Positions 51,372 through 61,718 of a stretch of 64,000 nucleotides of DNA are shown piece by piece (within the stretch, counting starts at the first letter, position 1; every line of letters starts with the position of its first letter). The notes beneath the pieces are model-generated. The model was given only the letters and a program-made list of their open reading frames with translations. It searched no databases and was not told the origin of the DNA. This DNA is from an uncultured Ruminococcus sp. (lineage in GTDB: Bacteria; Bacillota; Clostridia; Oscillospirales; Acutalibacteraceae): NCBI GenBank assembly GCA_902785365.1, contig CACZYC010000004.1:1-64000 (forward strand), in the 5' to 3' direction. Made by a program: the position numbers and the translations under genes.

Positions 51372-52832
51372 ATGAGTATTATAAAAAAAGTCAGAACACG
51401 CTACGCTCCCAGTCCCACGGGCTTTATGCACGTGGGCAATCTGAGGACGGCGCTGTACGAATATTTAATCGCGAAATCTCAGGGCGGCACATTCGTGCTG
51501 AGAATTGAGGACACCGACCAGGAACGCTATGTGGAAGGCGCGGTAGAGGTAATCTACAACACCTTAAAGCTTGCGGGAATCGAACACGACGAAGGTCCCG
51601 ACAAGGGCGGCGACTACGGCCCTTATGTTCAGTCCGAGCGCAAGGATATGTATCTGCCCTACGCCGAACAGCTCATCAAGGACGGCAAGGCTTACCGCTG
51701 TTTCTGTTCCAAGGAAAGGCTCGAAAAGCTCGCAGAGGACTCCGAATTCGGCGGCTATGACCGTCATTGCCGTGACCTCTCTCAAGAGGAAATCGACGCT
51801 CAGTTAAAGGCGGGCACACCTTACGTTGTCCGCCAGAAAATGCCGATTGACGGCGAGACGGCTTTTACCGACTCGGTTTTCGGCACAATCACGGTGGACA
51901 ACTCCGAACTTCAAGACCAGATTCTGATTAAAACCGACGGTTATCCCACATATAACTTCGCAAACGTAATTGACGACCACACTATGGGTATTACCCACGT
52001 TGTGCGCGGCAGCGAGTACCTCAGCTCCACACCGAAGTACAACCTGCTGTACGAGGCTTTCGGCTGGGAGATCCCGACCTACGTTCACCTACCGCTGATT
52101 ATGGGCAAAAACGAGGACGGCTCTGTAAGTAAGCTCAGCAAACGCCACGGCTCAACAGGCTTTGAGGATTTGGTAAAAGAGGGCTATCTGCCCGAGGCGA
52201 TTATCAACTATATCGCTCTGCTGGGCTGGTGTCCCAAAGATAATCAGGAAATTTTCTCGATGAAAGAATTGGAAGAAAACTTCTTTATTGAGGGTATTTC
52301 AAAGTCCCCCGCCGTGTTCGACTATGACAAGCTTCTGTGGTTCAACGCCGAGTACATCAAGGCTATGAGCGAGGAAGAATTCAACGAGCGCGCCATGGCG
52401 TACTACAAGGAAGTTTTCGGCGACAAGGAAATGCCGTACGAAAAATTCCCCGCGATTTTGCAGAAGCGCACCGAGAAATTCACCGACATTCCCGACAAAA
52501 TAAGATTCTTTGCCGAGCTCCCCGAGTACGACAAGGAATTGTTCACAAACAAAAAGAGTAAGTCAAACCTCGACAACGCTCCCGAAAACCTCAAGGAAGC
52601 GTACGAGAGATTAAAAGCCCTGCCCGGGTGGAACAACGAAAGTATTCACGACTGCCTTATCAATATGGCAAAGGAAAAAGAACTCAAGAACGGCACAATT
52701 ATGTGGCCTGTACGTATAGCGGCGGCAGGTCAGACCGTAACCGCGGGCGGAGCTATTGAGATTCTGGACATTCTGGGCAGAGAAGAAGCCCTCAGAAGAC
52801 TTGAAATCGGACTGGAGAAGTTAAGCTCATAA
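51372..52832 (+). CDS. gltX: Glutamyl-tRNA synthetase
   Basis: Charges tRNA-Glu. The HIGH-like motif reads A-P-S-P-T-G-F-M-H-V-G-N near residues 12-23, and the KMSKS-like motif K-L-S-K-R-H near 257. The 486 residues match bacterial class Ib enzymes. Whether it also charges tRNA-Gln is not decided, but a glnS gene follows, so a discriminating role is likely. It is bracketed by inverted heptamer arrays. Confidence 0.97.
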   Translation: MSIIKKVRTRYAPSPTGFMHVGNLRTALYEYLIAKSQGGTFVLRIEDTDQERYVEGAVEVIYNTLKLAGIEHDEGPDKGGDYGPYVQSERKDMYLPYAEQLIKDGKAYRCFCSKERLEKLAEDSEFGGYDRHCRDLSQEEIDAQLKAGTPYVVRQKMPIDGETAFTDSVFGTITVDNSELQDQILIKTDGYPTYNFANVIDDHTMGITHVVRGSEYLSSTPKYNLLYEAFGWEIPTYVHLPLIMGKNEDGSVSKLSKRHGSTGFEDLVKEGYLPEAIINYIALLGWCPKDNQEIFSMKELEENFFIEGISKSPAVFDYDKLLWFNAEYIKAMSEEEFNERAMAYYKEVFGDKEMPYEKFPAILQKRTEKFTDIPDKIRFFAELPEYDKELFTNKKSKSNLDNAPENLKEAYERLKALPGWNNESIHDCLINMAKEKELKNGTIMWPVRIAAAGQTVTAGGAIEILDILGREEALRRLEIGLEKLSS

Positions 52833-52845
52833 TATTATTATAAAT

Positions 52846-52866
52846 GGGTGCGGGCAAAGCCCGCCC
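52846..52866. repeat. GC-rich intergenic hairpin, copy 3
   Basis: Same hairpin as at 2663 and 3640; here 14 bases after the gltX stop. Confidence 0.7.
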
Positions 52867-52870
52867 TTCA

Positions 52871-52898
52871 CTGATCACTGACTACTGACCACTGACCA
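52871..52898. repeat. Heptanucleotide tandem repeat, 4 units (CTGAnnA)
   Basis: CTGATCA, CTGACTA, CTGACCA, CTGACCA, 4 bases after the hairpin: the same hairpin-plus-CTGA composite as at 3640-3699. Confidence 0.85.
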
Positions 52899-52972
52899 CT
52901 ATAATAGTATTCATTTTTGTTAATAAGTGAACGTCAGAAAAGGAACAACCTTATAAGAAAGGCATTTTATAT

Positions 52973-54637
52973 ATGGAAGTAATGTCAAGCAATTTTATAC
53001 ACACTTTTATAGATGAGGACATAGCCGAGGGCGGCGCGTATTACGGCAGGAAGGTTCACACCCGTTTTCCTCCCGAGCCCAACGGCTATCTTCACATAGG
53101 CCACGCCAAGGCGATATTTGTAAACTTCGGCACGGCTCAGAAGTACAACGGGCTTTGCAACCTGCGTATGGACGATACCAACCCCACCAAAGAGGACGTT
53201 GAGTATGTCGACGCGATTAAAGAGGATATAAGCTGGCTGGGATTTGACTGGGACGACCGCTTTTACTTCGCCTCCGATTACTTTGATCAGATGTACGACT
53301 ACGCCGTAGAGCTTATCAAAAAAGGCTTGGCGTATGTATGCGAGCTCAACGGCGAACAGATGCGAGAGTACCGCGGAGACCTGAGCACCCCCGCGAAAAG
53401 TCCCTACCGCGACCGTCCCGTTGAGGAAAGTCTCGACCTTTTCAAGCGAATGAGAGAGGGCGAGTTTGAGGACGGCAAGATGACCTTACGCGCCAGGATT
53501 GACCTGGCTTCGGGCAACTTCAATATGCGTGACCCCGTGCTCTACCGCATTAATCATATGCATCACCACCGCACGGGCGACAAATGGTGCATATACCCGA
53601 TGTACGACTTCGCTCACCCGATTGAGGACGCTATCGAGGGCATTACCCACTCGCTGTGCACTCTGGAATTTGAGGCTCACCGCCCGCTTTACGACTGGGT
53701 TGTGGAGAATATCTCCGCCCCCTCAAAGCCTAGGCAGATTGAGTTTGCGCGCCTCGGAATAAACAACACTGTTATGTCTAAGCGCAAATTAAGACAGCTT
53801 GTGGAGGAAAACTACGTTGACGGCTGGGACGACCCCAGAATGCCTACAATCCGCGGACTCCGCCGCAGAGGCTACACGCCCGCTTCTATCAGAAGTTTTA
53901 CCGACCAGATTGGTGTATCAAAGGTAAACTCCACAGTGGAGTACGGATTTTTGGAGCATTGTCTGCGCGATGACCTGAACGAGAACGCCGCCAGAGCTAT
54001 GGCTGTTCTCGACCCGATTAAGCTCGTCATCACAAACTATCCCGAGGGCAAGACCGAGGAGTTTGAGGTTGAGAACCACCCCAACCACCCCGAAATGGGC
54101 ACCCGTAAAGTAAGCTTCTCCCGTGAGCTTTATATCGAAAGCACCGACTTTATGGAGGAGCCAATCAAAAAATATCAGCGCCTTTATCCCGGCAACGAAG
54201 TCAGAATAAAGAGCGCCTACATCGTAAAATGTACAGGCTGTGAAAAAGACGAAAACGGCAAGGTCACAACGGTCTATGCCGAGTATGACCCCGAAACCCG
54301 CGGCGGAAACACCCCCGACGGCAGAAAGGTTCGCGGCACTATCCACTGGGTTAACGCGGAGGATTGCGTTGATGCCGAGGTAAGACTGTACGACAACCTG
54401 TTTACGGTTTCCGACCCCGATGGCGAGGACGGCGACTTCACCGATTATCTGAACCCCGACTCGCTGAAGATTCTCAAGAACTGCAAGCTCGAAACATCGC
54501 TGAAAAACTCGGAAAAAACTGACCGCTTCCAGTTTATGAGACAGGGTTATTTCTGCATAGACACTAAGGACAGCGCGCCCGAAAAACTCGTGTTCAACAG
54601 AGCGGTCAACCTCAGGGACAGCTTTAAGAAAAAGTAA
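52973..54637 (+). CDS. glnS: Glutaminyl-tRNA synthetase
   Basis: Charges tRNA-Gln directly. HIGH-like [12 protein letters not shown] near residues 32-43, KMSKS-like V-M-S-K-R-K near 267, and the C-terminal anticodon-binding barrels are present. 554 residues. A GlnS-bearing cell need not use the GatCAB route for glutamine. A second ATG three codons in (52982) is also possible; AAGG lies 10 bases before the first. Confidence 0.97.
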   Translation: MEVMSSNFIHTFIDEDIAEGGAYYGRKVHTRFPPEPNGYLHIGHAKAIFVNFGTAQKYNGLCNLRMDDTNPTKEDVEYVDAIKEDISWLGFDWDDRFYFASDYFDQMYDYAVELIKKGLAYVCELNGEQMREYRGDLSTPAKSPYRDRPVEESLDLFKRMREGEFEDGKMTLRARIDLASGNFNMRDPVLYRINHMHHHRTGDKWCIYPMYDFAHPIEDAIEGITHSLCTLEFEAHRPLYDWVVENISAPSKPRQIEFARLGINNTVMSKRKLRQLVEENYVDGWDDPRMPTIRGLRRRGYTPASIRSFTDQIGVSKVNSTVEYGFLEHCLRDDLNENAARAMAVLDPIKLVITNYPEGKTEEFEVENHPNHPEMGTRKVSFSRELYIESTDFMEEPIKKYQRLYPGNEVRIKSAYIVKCTGCEKDENGKVTTVYAEYDPETRGGNTPDGRKVRGTIHWVNAEDCVDAEVRLYDNLFTVSDPDGEDGDFTDYLNPDSLKILKNCKLETSLKNSEKTDRFQFMRQGYFCIDTKDSAPEKLVFNRAVNLRDSFKKK

Positions 54638-54654
54638 ATAATTGATAAACATAA

Positions 54655-54678
54655 GCCCGATGAGTTTCCTCATCGGGC
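54655..54678. terminator. Shared terminator between glnS and valS
   Basis: GCCCGATGAG and CTCATCGGGC with a TTTC loop between convergent genes. Confidence 0.75.
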
Positions 54679-54700
54679 ATTAATTCTATATAGTCGAGTG

Positions 54701-57394
54701 TTATTTGAGAGCGTCGATAGCCGCCTGAATCAAAGCGATTTGCTCGCGCTCTTTCTCGGCTTGTCCCTTAACCTTTTCTACAACAGCGGCGGGGGCCTTT
54801 GACACAAAGCCTTGATTATTCAGTTTGCCCTCGCTCTGCGCAAGACGTTTTTTGACGGACTCAAGCTCTTTGTTGAGGCGTTCGAGTTCCGCCTTTTTGT
54901 CTACAAGCTCGTCCATCGGGATATAAATCTTCGCGTCAGCGGTAACAACGTTGACAGCTCCGTCAATGTCAAAGCTTTCACCGACCTCAACCTCGCTCGC
55001 GGAAGCAAGACGGCAGATAAACTGACTGCCCTGCTCGAAAACTTCGGGAAGTTTTGTGGCGATATATACCTTGGCTTTCTTTGACGGTGGAACATTCATT
55101 TCCGCTCGGCGGTTACGGATTCCTCTTATGGCTTCCATAATCTTTTCCATACTGCTTACAGCCTCGGGGAAGTTGAGCTTCTCGTCATAGGACGGGTACT
55201 CGGCAAGCATAACCGTGTCGCCGTTCGCGGGCAGAGTCTGCCAGATTTCCTCGGTGATGTAAGGCATAAAGGGATGAAGCAGTCTGAGGATTTTCTCGAG
55301 AGTCCACAGGAGAACCTGACGGGCGTTCTGAGCGGTTTCGCCCTCGCTTTGGAGTCTGGACTTGGTGAGCTCAATGTACCAGTCACAGAAGCAATCCCAG
55401 ATGAAGTCGTAAATCTTCTGAACAGCTACGCCCAGCTCAAATTTCTCGAGATTTTCGTTTATTTCTTTAGCGACGCTGTTGAGGGTGGAAACAATCCATT
55501 TATCCTCGGTAGCGAGCTCATCGGGGAGCTCGTTTTTAACATCGAAGTCATCGATATTCATATGAACAAAACGGCTGGCGTTCCAAAGCTTGTTGGCGAA
55601 GTTCGCGCAGGCTTCAACTCTCTTTTCGGAGAAACGCATATCGTTGCCCGGGGAGTTGCCCGTCGCGAGGAAGAACCTCAGCGCGTCGGCGCCGTACTTG
55701 TCGATAATTTCGAGCGGGTCAATACCGTTGCCGAGGGATTTACTCATCTTTACACCGTTTTGGTCACGAACAATACCGTGGATAAATACGGTCTTGAACG
55801 GAGCCATATCCGTGTGCTCAACGGCGGAGAAAATCATTCTCGCAACCCAGAAGAATATGATGTCATAACCCGTAACGAGAGTATCTGTCGGGTAGAAATA
55901 CTCTAAATCAGCCGTTTTCTCAGGCCACCCGAGAGTGGAGAACGGCCACAGAGCGGAGCTGAACCAGGTATCGAGAGTGTCCTCGTCCTGGCTGAGATGT
56001 GTACATCCGCACTTGGGACACTTGTCGGGAGCGTTTTTGTCCACAATAACCTCGCCGCACTCGTCGCAGTAGTAGGCGGGAATACGGTGTCCCCACCAAA
56101 GCTGACGGCTGATACACCAGTCTTTGATGTTCTCCATCCAATGATAATATATTTTGTCGAAACGTTCGGGAATAAACTTTGTTTCGCCGTTCTTTACCGC
56201 CTCGATAGCGGGCCCCGCAAGGGGTTTCATCTTTACAAACCACTGCTTTGAAACCATAGGCTCAATTGTGGTGTGACAGCGGTAGCAAGTGCCGACGTCG
56301 TGAGTTAAGTCCTCAACCTCTTTGAGAGCGCCGCAGGCTTTTAAATCCTCAAGGATTGCCTTGCGGGCTTCAATTGTAGTCATACCCGCGTACTTGCCGC
56401 AGTCGAGAACCTCGGGCTCATTCTCGGCAAGGTTGCCCTTAGCCTTCATTTCCTCGTACTCGGCTACGTCCTTTGCGCCCGTCATATGTCCGTCATATGT
56501 GAAACAGCGGACTATGGGAAGATTGCAGCGCTGACCTACCTCAAAGTCGTTGGGGTCGTGGGCGGGAGTGATTTTTACTACGCCCGTGCCTTTTTCCATA
56601 TCGGCGTGCTCGTCGCATACAATCGGGATTTCCTTGTTCAGAAGCGGGAGGATAGCGTGACACCCGTGCAGGTGCTTGTAACGCTCGTCCTCGGCGTTAA
56701 TCGCTACGGCTGTATCGCCGAGCATAGTCTCGGGACGGGTTGTCGCGAGTTCAAGATACTCGCCCGTTTCCTTAACCTGATAGAGCAAATGCCAAAAGTG
56801 ACCGTTCTGCTCCTCGTACTCAACCTCGGCGTCCGAGATGGATGTTCCGCAGTGCGGACACCAGTTGACCATACGGTTGCCGCGGTAAATTTTCTTGTCA
56901 CGGTAGAGCTTTACAAAAACCTCTTTGACGGCTTCCGAGCAGCCTTCGTCCATTGTGAAGCGTTCTCTCTGCCAATCGCAGGAGGAGCCGAGCTTCTTGA
57001 GCTGTTCGGTGATACGTCCGCCGTACTCACGTTTCCATTCCCACGCTCTCTCGAGGAATTTTTCTCTGCCGAGGTCGTCCTTTGTCACGCCTTCCTTGCG
57101 CATAGCCTCAACGATTTTAGCCTCCGTAGCGATTGAGGCGTGGTCTGTACCCGGGAGCCACAGAGCGGAGCAGCCCTGCATTCTTCTCCAACGGATGAGG
57201 ATGTCCTGCAAGGTTTCGTCCAGAGCGTGTCCCATATGAAGCTGTCCCGTGATGTTCGGGGGCGGCATTACGATTGTGTAGGGCTTTTTGTCCTTGTCCA
57301 CCTCAGCGTGGAAGTAGTTTCCCTTTACCCAAAAGTCATAAATCCTGTCCTCAAACTCACGTGGAGAGTAAGCTTTAGCCATTTCTTTTGCCAT
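54701..57394 (-). CDS. valS: Valyl-tRNA synthetase
   Basis: 897 residues: [12 protein letters not shown] near 44, K-M-S-K-S-L-G-N near 550, an editing domain, two C-x2-C zinc pairs (C-D-E-C and C-P-K-C), and the C-terminal coiled coil that contacts tRNA. Expression is governed by a T-box leader directly upstream. Confidence 0.98.
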   Translation of the reverse strand: MAKEMAKAYSPREFEDRIYDFWVKGNYFHAEVDKDKKPYTIVMPPPNITGQLHMGHALDETLQDILIRWRRMQGCSALWLPGTDHASIATEAKIVEAMRKEGVTKDDLGREKFLERAWEWKREYGGRITEQLKKLGSSCDWQRERFTMDEGCSEAVKEVFVKLYRDKKIYRGNRMVNWCPHCGTSISDAEVEYEEQNGHFWHLLYQVKETGEYLELATTRPETMLGDTAVAINAEDERYKHLHGCHAILPLLNKEIPIVCDEHADMEKGTGVVKITPAHDPNDFEVGQRCNLPIVRCFTYDGHMTGAKDVAEYEEMKAKGNLAENEPEVLDCGKYAGMTTIEARKAILEDLKACGALKEVEDLTHDVGTCYRCHTTIEPMVSKQWFVKMKPLAGPAIEAVKNGETKFIPERFDKIYYHWMENIKDWCISRQLWWGHRIPAYYCDECGEVIVDKNAPDKCPKCGCTHLSQDEDTLDTWFSSALWPFSTLGWPEKTADLEYFYPTDTLVTGYDIIFFWVARMIFSAVEHTDMAPFKTVFIHGIVRDQNGVKMSKSLGNGIDPLEIIDKYGADALRFFLATGNSPGNDMRFSEKRVEACANFANKLWNASRFVHMNIDDFDVKNELPDELATEDKWIVSTLNSVAKEINENLEKFELGVAVQKIYDFIWDCFCDWYIELTKSRLQSEGETAQNARQVLLWTLEKILRLLHPFMPYITEEIWQTLPANGDTVMLAEYPSYDEKLNFPEAVSSMEKIMEAIRGIRNRRAEMNVPPSKKAKVYIATKLPEVFEQGSQFICRLASASEVEVGESFDIDGAVNVVTADAKIYIPMDELVDKKAELERLNKELESVKKRLAQSEGKLNNQGFVSKAPAAVVEKVKGQAEKEREQIALIQAAIDALK

Positions 57395-57415
57395 TTTGAT
57401 TCCTCCTGATTATAC

Positions 57416-57442
57416 AAAAAGCCCCGAGCAAACGCTCGGGGC
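57416..57442 (-). terminator. T-box terminator stem
   Basis: 8-bp GC stem and TTTTT on the minus strand, 22 bases before the valS ATG. Confidence 0.85.
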
Positions 57443-57643
57443 GAACAATGTCCGTGGTACCACCCAAGTTCGATAATAATATCGCACTCAATTCCTTAAC
57501 GCGGAAAACGTCGAAGCCTACTGTCAGTTCAGCCCCGCGGCTCACGGGCTACATCGAACACATCCTCACGGGGACTTTCACCTGCCGTCCTCTCTCTTTG
57601 CTTTGGATTGCGCCGACCTCCCGATCATTGCCTTTGAATATCG
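57416..57643 (-). promoter_or_regulatory. T-box leader of valS
   Basis: The T-box signature GGGTGGTACCACGGA lies at 57451-57465 (minus), and GGTGAAAG and GTAGGCTTCGACG further upstream fit the conserved leader. Uncharged tRNA-Val stabilises an antiterminator; otherwise the terminator stem GCCCCGAG/CTCGGGGC (57421-57442) with TTTTT forms. I could not fix the specifier codon by eye. Confidence 0.88.
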
Positions 57644-57649
57644 AAAATT

Positions 57650-57678
57650 ATTTTATCACAGTGCCTGTGTGTTGTCAA
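57650..57678 (-). promoter_or_regulatory. Promoter of the valS T-box transcript
   Basis: Consensus TTGACA (57673-57678) and TAAAAT (57650-57655) 17 bases apart. The -35 overlaps the stop codon of the upstream ABC gene. Confidence 0.75.
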
Positions 57679-59411
57679 GAATCAGCGAATTGCGAATTGT
57701 ACAAATTATAATAATATCCTTTTCTGCTGAGCAATTCTTTATGAGTACCCTGTTCAACGATATTGCCGTCGTTCATAACAAGAATGATATCGCTTTCCTT
57801 AATCGTGGACAGACGGTGCGCTACAATGAAACTTGTCCTGCCCTTCATCAGCTTTTTGAACGCCTTTTGAACTCTTATTTCGGTGAGGGTGTCTATTGAC
57901 GAAGTCGCCTCGTCGAGAATGAGCACGGGCGGGTCAAGAACCATAGCCCTCGCGATGCAAAGAAGCTGCTTTTGTCCGGCGGAAAGGTTATCGGCATTCT
58001 CGCTGAGCTTTGTGTTGTAGCCGTCGGGCATTTTGCGAATAAAGCTGTGAGCGTAGGACATCTTTGCCGCCGCGATAATCTCCTCGTCCGAAGCGGCGGG
58101 ATTGCCGTAGCGCAGGTTGTCCATAATCGTACCCGAGAACAGCCAGCTGTCCTGAAGCACCATACCGAAGTTTTGGCGAAGCACATCCCTGTTAATATCT
58201 TTCGCGGGTATACCGTCGAGCAGAATCTCGCCGCTGTCAACCTCGTAAAAACGCATAATCAGGTTGATAAGCGTCGTTTTTCCGCAGCCCGTGGGGCCGA
58301 CTATCGCTACCTGCTCTCCGCTTTTAACTTTGAGTGAAAAGTTTTTGATAAGCTCTTTGTCGGGAGTGTAAGAGAAGCAGACGTCCCTGAACTCCAGCCC
58401 GCCTTCAGCCTTGTCATAACGCCGTTTTCCGCTCTCGTCGGGTTCGCTTTCGGCGTGAAGGGTGTCAAAAACTCTGTCACCCGCCGCCAGCGCCGTCTGA
58501 ATCTGAGTGAGTACTCCCGTAACCTCGTTAAAAGGTTTTGTGTATTGGTTGGCATAGGTCAGAAAACAGGCAAGTCCGCCGATTGTAAGCTGTCCCATAA
58601 ATGCCGTAAGAACCGACAGCGCGCCGATTATACCCGTCACGGCGTAGACCATATTGTTTACAAAACGCGTGCTCGGGTTCGCGAGAGCTCCCGCAAACTG
58701 GGCTTTGAGCCCAACTTTGAACAGTTTTTTATTATATACCTCAAACTCCTTTGCGGAGCGTTCCTCATAGGCAAAGGCTTTGACAACCTTCTGATTTCCG
58801 ACAATCTCCTCAACATATGAGCTGATCTCTCCCTGGAGCTGCTGCTGACCGCGGAAACTTCTGGCGCACATCTTGCCGATAATCGCCGCGACAAGCACCG
58901 ACATCGGGGTAAGCACTACCACAATCAAAGCGATATAAGCGTTGATCGCAAGCATAAACAGAAGCGTGCCCACAATTGTTATCATACCCGAAAACAGCTT
59001 GGTAATTACCTGCGAAAGTCCGTCGCCTATCGCCTCAACATCGTTTGTGATTCGGCTGATTATATCGCCGTGAGCATTGGAGTCAATATCCTTCAGGGAC
59101 AGAGTGTTGAGCTTTTTGAAAACGTCATCTCTCAAATCTCGAACCGTACGCGCGCAGACAACATTCACGCAATAGTTCATAAGCCACTGGAACACGGCGA
59201 TTAAAGCTATCAGCGCCAGAATAATTACTGCTACTCGTCCGATTTCGCCGAAATCTACCGCGCCTTTGCCGACCATATAATCTATAGCTTCGCCCACGAG
59301 CACGGGAATATAAAGCGAAAATCCCACGCTGACCGCCGCGCATAACAGCGACAAAATAAGTATTAACCGATAACGGCGGGTATATCTGAGAAGGTTCTTT
59401 ACAGTTCTCAT
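57675..59411 (-). CDS. ABC exporter half-transporter, catalytic partner
   Basis: 578 residues: six membrane segments, then an ATPase with Walker A G-P-T-G-C-G-K-T, signature L-S-A-G-Q-K-Q and canonical Walker B plus Glu in V-L-I-L-D-E-A-T-S-S. It forms a heterodimer with the upstream protein, whose stop overlaps its start by 4 bases. Substrate unknown: lipid, peptide or drug. The last codons contain two GCGAATT heptamers (57685-57698). Confidence 0.93.
   Translation of the reverse strand: MRTVKNLLRYTRRYRLILILSLLCAAVSVGFSLYIPVLVGEAIDYMVGKGAVDFGEIGRVAVIILALIALIAVFQWLMNYCVNVVCARTVRDLRDDVFKKLNTLSLKDIDSNAHGDIISRITNDVEAIGDGLSQVITKLFSGMITIVGTLLFMLAINAYIALIVVVLTPMSVLVAAIIGKMCARSFRGQQQLQGEISSYVEEIVGNQKVVKAFAYEERSAKEFEVYNKKLFKVGLKAQFAGALANPSTRFVNNMVYAVTGIIGALSVLTAFMGQLTIGGLACFLTYANQYTKPFNEVTGVLTQIQTALAAGDRVFDTLHAESEPDESGKRRYDKAEGGLEFRDVCFSYTPDKELIKNFSLKVKSGEQVAIVGPTGCGKTTLINLIMRFYEVDSGEILLDGIPAKDINRDVLRQNFGMVLQDSWLFSGTIMDNLRYGNPAASDEEIIAAAKMSYAHSFIRKMPDGYNTKLSENADNLSAGQKQLLCIARAMVLDPPVLILDEATSSIDTLTEIRVQKAFKKLMKGRTSFIVAHRLSTIKESDIILVMNDGNIVEQGTHKELLSRKGYYYNLYNSQFADS
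57685..57698. repeat. Two GCGAATT heptamers at a gene end
   Basis: GCGAATT twice, inside the last codons of the ABC gene. Confidence 0.6.
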
Positions 59412-61123
59412 ATTCCCGCCTCCTCAGAGCTGAGCTGAGATAAGCATATCTCACGGTACGCGGGGCAGTTTTCAAGGAGCTCTTTGTGAGTTCCCTCTCC
59501 CTCAAGCCTGCCGTCCTCCAGCACAAGTATTTTGTCGGCGTTCATAATCGTTGAACAGCGCTGAGTTACGATTATAACCGTGCAATCCTCAGCGTCAAGG
59601 ATGTTCTTTCTCACGGCCTTTTCCGTAGCGAAATCCAGCGCGGAGAAGCTGTCGTCGAGCATAATAAGCTTTGGCGCGCCTACCAGCGCGCGGGCGATAC
59701 ACAGCCTCTGCCTTTGTCCTCCCGAAAAGTTAAGACCGCCCTGTGATACTTCCCTGTCCGGGCTTTTCACAAACTCCGCGGCATGAGCTTTTTCAAGCGC
59801 GCGCCAAATCTCGTCGTCCGTCGCGTCGGGATTCTGCCACAGCATATTTGAGCGGATTGTTCCGCTGAACAGCACCGATTTCTGAGGTACTTCGCCTATA
59901 TTCGAACGCAGCTGTGCGAAGGGGTATTCCCTGACGTTTACGCCGTCGACAAGCACCTCTCCCGACCGCGTATCATAATAGCGGTTAATCAGACTGAGCA
60001 GTGTGCTCTTGCCCGAACCCGTCGTGCCGATGATGCCGACAACCGTGTTTTTCTCTATCTTAAAGCTGATGTTTTCAAGTTCCCTGTCACCTTCGCCGTA
60101 GGAAAAGCTGACGTTTTTGAACTCAACTTTGGGCGCGTTCTCAGCAGATGTAACCTCTGTGTGATTCAGCTCCTTTACAGAGGGCTCTGTCTCAAATACG
60201 TCGTTTATTCTTGAAGCGCTCGCCGAACCTCTGGAGAGAAGAACCACCAAATCCGCGAGAACTATCATCGCGAGCAGAATCTGCGTCATATAGCTTGTAA
60301 GCGCGACAATATCACCCGAAAGCAAAACTCCCGAGTTGACCTGTTTTCCGCCGAAGTAAAGTATGAGAACCACCGCCGAGTAAGCCACAACATATGTCGC
60401 GGGATTCAGCAGCGCCGAAAGCCTGCCCACTCTGACTGAGGTTTTCGCGAGCTGTTCTGTTTGTTTTTCAAAATTATTTTCCTGTTGTTTCTGTTTTGAG
60501 AACGCCCGGATTACTCTGTTTCCGCTGAGATTCTCGCGCGAGAGCAGTGAGATTCTGTCCAGCGCCGCCTGAATTTTCTTGTAGAAAGGCAGGGATTTTG
60601 TCATAACAAGATAGAGTATCACTCCTATTATGACCGCCGCCGCAAAGAAAATCAACGATATTTTAAGGTCGATAAAGCACGCCATAACAAGCGCGCCGAT
60701 AATAAGGAAAGGAGCTCTCAGCAAGAGGCGCATTGTCATCGCGATATTTGCCTGAACGGCGTTGATATCGCTGGTCATTCTGGTGATGAGCGCGGGCGCG
60801 CCGAGCTCGTCAAGCTCCCTGTGAGACAGTGTTCCGATATGTTTAAACAGAGCCGAACGTATTTTTGTGCCCGCTCCCTGCGAGGTGTAGGACGCCATAT
60901 ACTGGCACACAAGCGCCGAACTCAGCCCGACAACTCCCAATAAAACAAGAACCGCGCCCATTTTCAGGACGTAGTCTGTGTTTTGCTTGAGTATTCCGTT
61001 GTTGATGATTTCCGCCATTACAAGCGGAGCAAACAGCTCCAGAACAGCCTCGAACAGCTTACACAGCGGTCCGATAATCAGCTGCTTCTTGTAAGGTGAC
61101 AGAAAGCGTCTGAGTTTCAACAT
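59408..61123 (-). CDS. ABC exporter half-transporter with a degenerate site
   Basis: 571 residues with membrane domain, Walker A G-T-T-G-S-G-K-S and signature F-S-G-G-Q-R-Q-R. The residue after Walker B is Asp, not Glu (I-M-L-D-D-S-F-S-A-L-D). In heterodimeric exporters such as TM287/288 and BmrCD one half carries just this change, so one ATP site hydrolyses slowly. Located first in the two-gene operon. Confidence 0.92.
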   Translation of the reverse strand: MLKLRRFLSPYKKQLIIGPLCKLFEAVLELFAPLVMAEIINNGILKQNTDYVLKMGAVLVLLGVVGLSSALVCQYMASYTSQGAGTKIRSALFKHIGTLSHRELDELGAPALITRMTSDINAVQANIAMTMRLLLRAPFLIIGALVMACFIDLKISLIFFAAAVIIGVILYLVMTKSLPFYKKIQAALDRISLLSRENLSGNRVIRAFSKQKQQENNFEKQTEQLAKTSVRVGRLSALLNPATYVVAYSAVVLILYFGGKQVNSGVLLSGDIVALTSYMTQILLAMIVLADLVVLLSRGSASASRINDVFETEPSVKELNHTEVTSAENAPKVEFKNVSFSYGEGDRELENISFKIEKNTVVGIIGTTGSGKSTLLSLINRYYDTRSGEVLVDGVNVREYPFAQLRSNIGEVPQKSVLFSGTIRSNMLWQNPDATDDEIWRALEKAHAAEFVKSPDREVSQGGLNFSGGQRQRLCIARALVGAPKLIMLDDSFSALDFATEKAVRKNILDAEDCTVIIVTQRCSTIMNADKILVLEDGRLEGEGTHKELLENCPAYREICLSQLSSEEAGI

Positions 61124-61166
61124 AATATATCGTACCTGTCAGCGCGCTTTAAAGCGCGGCTTGTTT

Positions 61167-61601
61167 TTACTCCTCTTCGTTTTCTTCTTCCTCGACAGTA
61201 ATATTACTTATGGTAATCTTATAATTGTCATTTTCCAGTCGTTTATCCCGTCGTTCTTTCTTTTTTTGCTCGATGTTGCTCTTGTATACCATATCGCCGA
61301 TAAAACATCCCAGCATACCTACAATAAGGTAAATAAACACATATACAGCCCAGTGATAGAAGTGACTGTAAATCAGCACACTGCCGATGTAGATTATCGG
61401 AGCTATAAGCGGGAACGTAAAATCCACCCCGTGCTTCCACGAGTAGATAAGCCCCGACAACAGCGCTGTGGCGGGGAAAACAAACTGGTATTCTATTGCG
61501 TCGTACTTATAGTTTTCGCCCTGAAAGAATATCGGCATAACAAGGTAAATCAGCGCGATAACCACAGCGAAAACCATATATCGTTTAACAAGTTTTTTCA
61601 T
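61167..61601 (-). CDS. Small membrane protein of unknown function
   Basis: 144 residues with four predicted membrane helices (about 10-25, 45-60, 68-95 with Y/W-rich loops) and an acidic cytoplasmic C-terminus ending E-E-E-E-N-E-E-E after a K-K-E-R-R-D-K-R basic patch. No family recognised. It lies 43 bp upstream of the ABC exporter and may belong to its operon. Confidence 0.75.
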   Translation of the reverse strand: MKKLVKRYMVFAVVIALIYLVMPIFFQGENYKYDAIEYQFVFPATALLSGLIYSWKHGVDFTFPLIAPIIYIGSVLIYSHFYHWAVYVFIYLIVGMLGCFIGDMVYKSNIEQKKKERRDKRLENDNYKITISNITVEEEENEEE

Positions 61602-61718
61602 ATTTAACTCACTTCAGTTCAGAAATATCCGAACGTAATTATCGTTTAGCAATATTATTATAAACCATTACTTTACTCAATGCAAGATTTATTGTATTAT
61701 ATTTAAAGAGGTGATTGT

